Source of the DNA: Gonocerus acuteangulatus
Taxonomy: Eukaryota > Arthropoda > Insecta > Hemiptera > Coreidae
NCBI GenBank assembly: GCA_946811695.1
Contig: OX328125.1
Span: 94,726,260 to 94,790,259 of the forward strand
DNA: 64,000 nt
Direction of reading: 5' to 3'
Shown: positions 57,950 to 64,000 of the stretch, one piece after another
How the letters are laid out: each line of letters opens with the position of its first letter
How positions within the stretch are numbered: the stretch's first letter is position 1
Notes under the pieces: model-generated
The model's database searches: none
What the model saw: only the letters and a program-made list of their open reading frames with translations
What the model was told of the DNA's origin: nothing
Program-made: the position numbers and the translations under genes

Positions 57950-58845
57950 TTATACCAAGTGAATAAGAAATCTCTCTATTTCTTCAACGTCTGTCATAAA
58001 ATCTCCTCCATTTACGTGCCTTTTGAATCTAAAGGGAAAAGTAATGGAGGAGTGTCCTTCCGAAGGGACACTCGTAAGCGGCTAGGATCGCTGGTGTCCT
58101 TTCATAATGACACCCGGTGCGAAAGTGTTAAGAATTTTAATAACAATTGCTTTAAAACTTTTATTATTTAATTTAAAAAAAAAGTAACAATAAAGAAAAC
58201 TTTAAAAAAAAATTTTTTGAACCCAAAAAGTCATTTTCGAACTTTTACTTTTTCAAAATGAAAACAAAAGTGAATCTTTAAAAAATACTTTTTTAAAATA
58301 AAAGTTAACAATTTTTTCTACGCCTGCTTTATTGTATTGCTCCATCAACTAAAGGGAAAGGGTTGAAGTAAATGCAATCGGAATGGAGGAAGTGATGTTG
58401 AGGGAAAGGAACGGGTCAAGTTTGTAAGAAGCAAGTATGGTATTACTTATGCAACTTCAACTTGTCTAAATGCATTGAGTAAGGTTATGAAATACCTCAC
58501 TAAATTGCAGGAGCACACCGAAGGGCATTGCACGCGACTGACCTGCCTTCCTCGGGCTCAGAATTGTGCTCCTTCCATATCACTGGCTCAGATCTCTGGA
58601 GATTCGACGCCCGCTAATTTCCTGGCGGGAGTATGGCAAACGGCGTCGGCATGCTTGGCATGATTCGTGCAATGTTTGAAAGGTTATATCAGGTGCACTG
58701 TCTGGTTTAAATATCGTTTAGACTTATGATTTCTTTAATAAGGTCGATGATTATTTTAAAAATGATCCTTTAGAATTATGGTCTTAATGTTTCTGTCTTC
58801 TTGTAAATACTGATTAATTTAAAATATGCAGCGAGATCCATTAAA
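57950..58845. other. No recognised gene; short hairpins at 58045-58115
   Basis: Two small stem-loops, GAGTGTCC...GGACACTC (about 58048-58071) and GGTGTCCTTT...GACACC, occur close together. The block 58330-58670 is GC-richer with no recognised motif. Confidence 0.35.
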
Positions 58846-58849
58846 AAAA

Positions 58850-58945
58850 ATACTACACGCAGGAGCTGCACAACTATGCACATTTTTAGAATTTGGTTAA
58901 TTTAGTCTGCATTCCTCAATAATTTGCTTAAAATTACCCAAAACT
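58850..58945 (-). repeat. Rep-C 3' terminus, inverted
   Basis: CTACACGCAGGAGCTGCACA then ACTATGCACA is the complement of the Rep-C end (ATGCAGCTCCTGCGTGACGG). The following AATTTAGTCTGCATTCCTCA and TAATTTGCTT continue the match to 55395-55450. Confidence 0.65.
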
Positions 58946-58964
58946 GAAGCTGGGTCTTTGTCTA

Positions 58965-59222
58965 GCCCACTACGGGAGGGCCGTCCAGAATTAGTTGGAC
59001 ACTAACCATCCATGGCGTTGGATAGGACGTGGTAGGCCGGTATCTTGGCCGGCTCGATCTTCAGAACTCACACTCTTGGATTTCTTCGCATCGGGACACA
59101 TTAAAGATTTGGTTTACAGGGAGCCCATGGGCACAAGGGAGCACCACATCCATCGCATCAGATGGGCCTGGGAACAGATTACAGCAGAGCAATGCACCTT
59201 TGAACCTTTGAACAGTTTTTAA
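58965..59222 (+). pseudogene. mariner-like transposase C-terminal fragment
   Basis: The plus frame reads AHYGRAVQN, a stop (58992-58994), then WRWIGRGRPVSWPARS, SELTLLDFFASGHIKDLVYR and further to a stop at 59222. Comparison with the family pattern (AHYGRxVRxxL, RWIGRGGPxxWPxRSPDLTPLDFFLWGxxKxxVY) identifies the end of a Tc1/mariner-type DDE/D domain. The SPD aspartate is changed (SSEL), and the second catalytic aspartate region lies just upstream and is not preserved. It is a short dead relic. Confidence 0.8.
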
Positions 59223-59224
59223 AT

Positions 59225-59685
59225 TGATTGTTAGGAATTATTAGAAGAAGAAATTATTATTTTATGTTTATGTATGCGTCCAGTGTCAAATGTTAAACTG
59301 TTTTAAGAATTGAAAATTTTATTTTATTACGACTGGAAAGTTTTTTTTGTTTTGTGTTTTATGACTTTCCTTCGAAGAAAAGTAGCTATTTTAAATTATT
59401 TTGAACTTGCAGCTTTACATTCCATAATTTAGGTTTTTTGAACAAGAAGATTTTTTGTTGTTTTTTGGGGGAGAAGAGGTGGGAGGGTAGAGGGAGAAGA
59501 AGATAAAACATATACATTTTATGATTTTTATACAGGCATTATGCAAGAACGCTTTTTCTCAATTGTGTTGTAATTGTTTGTGTTTTTCTCGGAAACGAAG
59601 CAAAAACGAGAAAAATGCCAAAGGACTTTTTTTCTATCTTTTTTCATCCTGCATTGCTTCCCGAAGTTTTGCCGAAGTTTTGTAT
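59225..59685. other. No recognised gene; G-rich tract at 59467-59494
   Basis: GGGGGAGAAGAGGTGGGAGG then GTAGAGGG contains four G-runs and could form a quadruplex with uneven loops. A Rep-C scrap (CCTTCGAAGAAAAGTAGCTA) occurs at about 59369. Nothing else. Confidence 0.4.
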
Positions 59686-59689
59686 ATAT

Positions 59690-60446
59690 ACAGGGTGTCC
59701 CGTAAATGTCTAATCATATTGTGGGAGGTGATAGAGGACACTTGGGGAACAAAAAATGTAATGTGACGATTTTCCGAATCCTCATACGTAAGGGAGAAAA
59801 CGTCGTTTTATTGTTTTTTTCGAGACAAACGTGGTTTTTAGAAGAATAATCATTGTAGTTCCATCCCATGTGGTTCTACTAGAAAGTAAAGATTTATAAA
59901 AATAAATATTTCTTTTAAGCTTTTTGAATAAACTGGAGAAAAAAATTTAATTTTCTTTTCACAGATCCATGATTTTTTTTTAGACTTTTGTCCCTACAAT
60001 GTTCACATACTTAAAAAACACAGGGTTGTGATACATGAATGCAAAGCTGGTTAAATGAGGAAGTTTTTCTGTAACCCAGAAATCTCAGATCCTGACCATT
60101 GAAGAGACCATTTTTACGCAGTTAAAAAGTATGAAGAAAAAGTCAGTAAATTTAGAATAGCTTTCTTTTGGTTCATTCATTTTTACGTTTATTTCCGACT
60201 AGTCTTATAGTAAATTTACTCAGCTTTCGGTTGGTTTCTCTTCCTTTCTAGTAGAACCACTTCGGATGGAGCTACAACGATTATACTTCTAAAAACCACG
60301 TTTGTCTCGAAAAAAAAAACAATAAAACGACGTTTTCTCCCTTATGTGTGAGAATTCGGAAAATCGTTACATGAAATTTTTTGTTCCCCTAAGGGTCCTC
60401 TATCACCTCCCACAATATGACTACACATTTACGGGGCACCCAGTGT
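59690..60446. mobile_element. FB4, 757-bp foldback element with mariner-like ends
   Basis: The left end ACAGGGTGTCCCGTAAATGT and the right end ACATTTACGGGGCACCCAGT are inverted, with arms of about 200 bp (to about 59890, and from about 60243). The arms share TTGTGGGAGGTGATAGAG, AAAACGTCGTTTTATTG and CCACGTTTGTCTCG as complements. TA-repeat DNA flanks both ends. There is no transposase frame. Confidence 0.85.
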
Positions 60447-60447
60447 A

Positions 60448-60542
<95 letters not shown>

Positions 60543-60562
60543 AAATATATATATATATATAT
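60447..60562. repeat. (TA)n microsatellite between FB4 and FB5
   Basis: Long TA run with CATA and AAATA interruptions. Tyr-Ile frames on both strands derive from it. Confidence 0.97.
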
Positions 60563-61189
60563 ACAGGGTGATTCAGGTCTAAGTAGCCAAACTTCAGGCG
60601 GTGATTATAGACATAATTTCCAACAAAAAAGTTCAATTGAAGTATGGTCCGATTCCGAAAGGAAAAGGAGCTAGTTTGCTCCTTTATAAAAAAACGAATA
60701 ATTTTTAATTTCTTCACATTAGGTATTTGAAAGTAACAAAACTACATTCCACACTTTTTTGACAAAAGGGAGGCAGTCGTTCAATTTATCCCTCAATAAA
60801 CCTCAACTTCATTTGTATAGATTTAATGCTTACTAAATGTAGAAGTTTTCCTGTAAGTATTGAATCTGTAGTCCGTTAGGGGGCTGAGGAAAATTCGCGA
60901 AAAAACTCTGATTCATTGATAAAAACAGAAGTTCCAGGGAATTAAATTACGATTTTTTTAAAGAAAAGTTTATCTATTTTATGATGGCATAATTAGAATT
61001 TAATTATCTTGAATAGTTTTGGAGCAATCCTTTCGTATTCATTAAAAAACATGACTACGTTAAAAAAACAGAAAATTGGACATAGCTCCATTACCTTTCG
61101 GAATCGGACCATACTTTAAATGAACTATTTTGTTGGAAATTATGTCTACAATCACCTCCTAGGGTTTGCCTAATTAGACCTGAATCACC

Positions 61190-61192
<3 letters not shown>
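60563..61192. mobile_element. FB5, 630-bp foldback element
   Basis: The ends ACAGGGTGATTCAGGTCTAA and TTAGACCTGAATCACCCTGT are exact complements. Arms of about 110 bp include GTCCGATTCCGAAAGG and its complement. Both ends are embedded in TA repeats. Ends resembling ACAGGGTG suggest kinship with FB4 in end structure only, since the arms differ. No coding capacity. Confidence 0.85.

Positions 61193-61287
<95 letters not shown>
61193..61287. repeat. (TA)n then (TG)n microsatellite
   Basis: TA to about 61240, then GTGTGTGTGTGTGTGTGTGT to 61287. Confidence 0.97.
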
Positions 61288-61288
<1 letters not shown>

Positions 61289-61345
61289 ATTTTGCGAGGC
61301 AGATCAGTGGTAGAGCACTCGAGTAATATTCTGAGGGACTATTAG
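61289..61345 (+). repeat. SINE-3 head fragment
   Basis: TTTTGCGAGGCAGATCAGTG then GTAGAGCACTCGAGTAATAT matches the tRNA head of SINE-3. The sequence ends before box B. Confidence 0.65.
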
Positions 61346-61399
61346 TATATAGCTGTGAGATTTTATTTTATTTTGTTTTTCCTTTCGATTTGTTTTTGT

Positions 61400-61502
61400 T
61401 TTGTGAGTATTGTTCTATATTTATTATTTTTAAATTTCTGTATGACTACAATTCCATTGGCCGAGGCTGTAATTGTTGTAAATGATAAATAAATAAATAA
61501 AC
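61400..61502 (+). repeat. LINE-like 3' end
   Basis: TTGGCCGAGGCTGTAATTGT then TGTAAATGATAAATAAATAA looks like a LINE 3' UTR terminus with its simple tail. No other copy is visible here. Confidence 0.4.
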
Positions 61503-61509
61503 AAGTGGT

Positions 61510-62214
61510 ATTTTCGTAAGTAAAAAAAATGTAATGTTTTGCCGTTTAGAAGGGAAGAACATGATGACATCCTAATCTGTTGTACGAAATTTTACTTTGC
61601 CAAATAAATACTATAGCTCAAATTTAGAAATTAGGCAAAGACTTAGCAGCAACTAGAAATTAAAGAACCACCGGAGAAGTTTGCAAACATTATTTAAATC
61701 TTAATGAACTACACACAGCCTCCATAATTTCTTGTTCTCTCTCTGGAGAAGAAACTTCATGACCCATTCGTTAATGTCAACAACTTCCCAGGGAGAGAAG
61801 TACGGGCTTAGATGAACTCGTGTCTTGGCAATTAAGGTACTTTCCGACTTACAGCGAATTCACAATTACTCTGTTTCTTGAAATAAATGGAGAATAATTA
61901 AAGGTAGAAACACTGTTGAACTATGTAATGTACAGAAAATGTGCTATATAGGGCTCTTGATATAATATTTGAAGACCACCGAAAAATTTGATTGATAGGG
62001 TCAAATAAGTTGTACTTCTTTCTTCCGAAAAAAAACCTTTCTGCTCTTTTCAAAGGCTACTTTTCATTTGCAAAAAGCCCCACTGCGTCCTCTTATCGCC
62101 TTTCGGTTGATATCCCTGGTTCCATTAGTAAAGGAAGAGATGCGTTCCATTTATTGATAGGTTTTCTGACAAATATATAGTTGTATCTCATTTAGAAGTA
62201 ATATCAGAATTTAA
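61510..62214. other. No recognised gene
   Basis: Mixed AT-rich sequence with no supported gene or repeat. Confidence 0.45.
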
Positions 62215-62460
62215 GCGCGAAACCAGGAAACTGACATTATCCTAAGCGATAATTACTCAATCCTCTTTCTCAACGTTCTCTCTTGGAAACATTATAACAA
62301 TGTTTCTCATTTTCTTACATTTTTTTTCTAAAATACTCATTCTACTGTTAAATATAATTAAAAACACTATTCAAAAAGTTAGGTAAACAGAGACTATAGC
62401 CCGTTGAAAAGAACAAAACTAGAAATTCCCAAGTTTTAAGTAGTTGTGGATAGAAGTTAT
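62215..62460 (+). repeat. Rep-A 5' internal fragment
   Basis: CCAGGAAACTGACATTATCC, CTCTTTCTCAACGTTCTC and GTTAGGTAAACAGAGACTAT align with 6440-6650 of Rep-A copy 1. Confidence 0.6.
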
Positions 62461-62466
62461 TACAGC

Positions 62467-62470
<4 letters not shown>

Positions 62471-62519
<49 letters not shown>

Positions 62520-62549
62520 GGCGCATCTACTTCTAGGTCATTAGCGCCT
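62471..62549 (-). repeat. T46 run and SINE-2 tail, minus strand
   Basis: A run of about 46 T followed by AACGGCGCATCTACTTCTAG and GTCATTAGCGCC. This is a SINE-2 3' end with an expanded A tail. The flanking TATTACAGCTATT occurs on both sides (62457-62469 and 62549-62561), a clear target duplication. Confidence 0.8.
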
Positions 62550-62701
62550 ATTACAGCTATTAACCGAGAAACAAATTCATGGCATCTGAAATAATTTAGT
62601 TATCATTTTTTAATTTTTTTACCAGTGGGATATTGCTTCTTCAACTTAACAATTGGTAAAATGATTTAAGCCTAGAAGTTGTTCTTAACGATTGTATGTA
62701 T

Positions 62702-62710
62702 GTATATATA

Positions 62711-62766
<56 letters not shown>
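62702..62766. repeat. (TA)n microsatellite
   Basis: TA run with GATGTATA at its start. Confidence 0.95.
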
Positions 62767-62769
<3 letters not shown>

Positions 62770-62784
62770 CACTACTTATTTAAA

Positions 62785-62839
62785 TGATTAATGTCCTAGT
62801 AAGTATACTGTATATATATACGTACTAGGACATTAATCA
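62785..62839. repeat. 17-bp perfect inverted repeat
   Basis: TGATTAATGTCCTAGTA (62785-62801) and TACTAGGACATTAATCA (62823-62839) flank a TA-rich 21-bp spacer. Possibly ends of a tiny or deleted element. Confidence 0.85.
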
Positions 62840-62849
62840 TAATGTAATG

Positions 62850-63235
62850 TATAAATACATGTATTATATGCTTTGGTTATTTTTAGATTGTTCCCTGCAG
62901 TATCCCATCTCAGACGAAATTTAAAAAATCCACTTTATCGTTTTATGGGGGTGTAGGATATTTTTAATTAACCCACGCCACATAAAATGATAATATAAGA
63001 TATTATTATGATTTTCTTCTGTTTAGGATAAACAGATTCATAGATCACGTACACTCTCAACGGTTGTTCCAAAGGTTTACCAATCAGATTTTGGTGTCTT
63101 ACTCATGTTCTTCTTAGGCGTGAGCGACCAAATTGAGCCTAAATAATTGGTTTTTGTATGTTTGAATATTTCACACAGACAATATATAAATATATTTTTA
63201 GGAAGTCTTTCTTGTATTCAGTGTTTTTTTAAGCG
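62850..63235. other. No recognisable feature
   Basis: AT-rich DNA, nothing supported. Confidence 0.45.
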
Positions 63236-63239
63236 ATGA

Positions 63240-63650
63240 CTAAACTGGAGAAAACATTACAAGAAAGTGTCTGCTGGCGTTCGCGCTTGCGCAGTGGTGT
63301 ATGCGCATATATCAAAAAGAAGACTGCATGTCATACAGCACAGTACATAAGTTTATCCGGTGGAACTAATCTTTACAAAAAAGTGTCCGCTGGCGTTCGC
63401 ACATGCGCGGTGGCCATGTACAAATAAGAAGACTATATGTTATACAGTATATTAAATAGTTTGGTCGGGTGGACCTTGGCGTTACAAAAAAGTGTCACAA
63501 GGGTGTCCGCTGGCGTTCGTGCATGCGCGGTGGCCATGTATGATTAAGAAGACTGTATGTTATACCGTACATTCCATAGGATTGTCGGGTGGAAATAAAG
63601 CATATTTATGTTCCTAAATTTGAGCAAAAGGCTCTAAACGAAATAATTTT
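63240..63650 (+). repeat. FB3-related element with three tandem arm units
   Basis: Three roughly 110-bp units each have GCTGGCGTTCG, a TGCGCNGTGG word, AAGAAGACT then ATGTTATACAG (about 63268, 63385 and 63510). The last continues into TAAAGCATATTTATGTTCCT and AAAAGGCTCTAAACG, the FB3 right end. The left end is not recognisable. The unit multiplication distinguishes it from FB3 at 8443. Confidence 0.75.
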
Positions 63651-63731
63651 CAATGACGACTATTTCATAATTAGCACAATTACAATTTGCGTGTGCCCTC
63701 CGCTTTGGTGGTGTAGACACTAATAGATAAA

Positions 63732-63830
63732 AAGTCCGATTCGCAGGAACTGCGTCATCTTAGCGCGGTTCCGTTCTTATCTCTAGTGTTTATGAAGGCA
63801 TAGAATAGAAAAAGTTATTACTTTGTTTAG
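63732..63830 (+). repeat. Rep-A 5' terminus
   Basis: AAAGTCCGATTCGCAGGAAC then TGCGTCATCTTAGCGCGGTT is among the best preserved copies of the Rep-A terminal motif. The element appears truncated or continues diverged to the window end. Confidence 0.65.
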
Positions 63831-63834
63831 ATCA

Positions 63835-64000
63835 ATAGCGAAACAGCTATCCAAATGAAATCTCAAACAAACCAGTCTTGAAAGGTCTTTGTTGATTTAC
63901 AATCATACCTGTATGGGTCAGCTCTCCCATAAGTCGGGCAGAAAGGCCTCCGCTCAGAGGCATTTGGAAAGCCTTGGGATCTCTCTCTTTAAACGCTACA
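63835..64000. other. No recognisable feature
   Basis: Sequence to the window end, slightly GC-richer, without supported features. Confidence 0.4.

Overview
The window is repeat-dense, AT-rich nuclear DNA from an animal, most likely an arthropod. The evidence is tRNA-derived SINEs with split pol III promoters, degraded non-LTR retrotransposon tails (RNase H/zinc-knuckle and RTE types), relics of pogo, mariner, piggyBac, hAT and Helitron DNA transposons, and many long (TA)n microsatellites. There is no bacterial-style gene, operon, rRNA, CRISPR array or convincing intact host gene. The species cannot be fixed from sequence alone. I use working names for repeat families: SINE-1/2/3, Rep-A, Rep-C and FB1-FB5 (foldback elements).

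Layout. 0-9.3 kb: foldback elements FB1, FB2 and FB3, a complete 220-bp piggyBac-type MITE with TTAA duplications, a LINE tail, a first Rep-A copy and a second LINE tail. 10-19 kb: SINE-2, a (GA)n array, a Helitron-like element, a second piggyBac-like element, SINE-1 and Rep-A. 19-34.6 kb: repeated Rep-A copies with (TA)n cores, a 206-bp near-perfect palindrome, a 730-bp pogo-type element with a transposase relic, and several SINEs. 34.9-40.6 kb: a piggyBac element with a transposase cysteine-rich relic, a 5'-inverted RTE fragment holding a nested SINE, a degraded pogo transposase tail and a 25-bp minisatellite. 42-47.8 kb: a perfect 104-bp palindrome, a LINE tail, a 2.56-kb 58-bp minisatellite, a hAT-type MITE with an exact 8-bp target duplication, and a mini-Helitron. 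48-56.8 kb: Rep-C copies, a 160-bp satellite next to a MITE that shares its sequence, a candidate recursive-splice site, and a LINE RNase H relic holding nested SINEs. 57-64 kb: a pogo MITE, a full-length SINE-3, a mariner transposase relic, two foldback elements seated in one (TA)n tract, and tandem FB3-like units.

No genes act together here. The sequence reads as intergenic DNA or the interior of a very large intron. The best hint of a host transcription unit is the sequence at 52.8 kb, where a 3' splice site is joined directly to a GTAAGT 5' splice site on the + strand. The long reading frames at 43.6-46.2 kb arise because a 58-bp repeat lacks stops in all three minus frames, and they are not annotated as genes.
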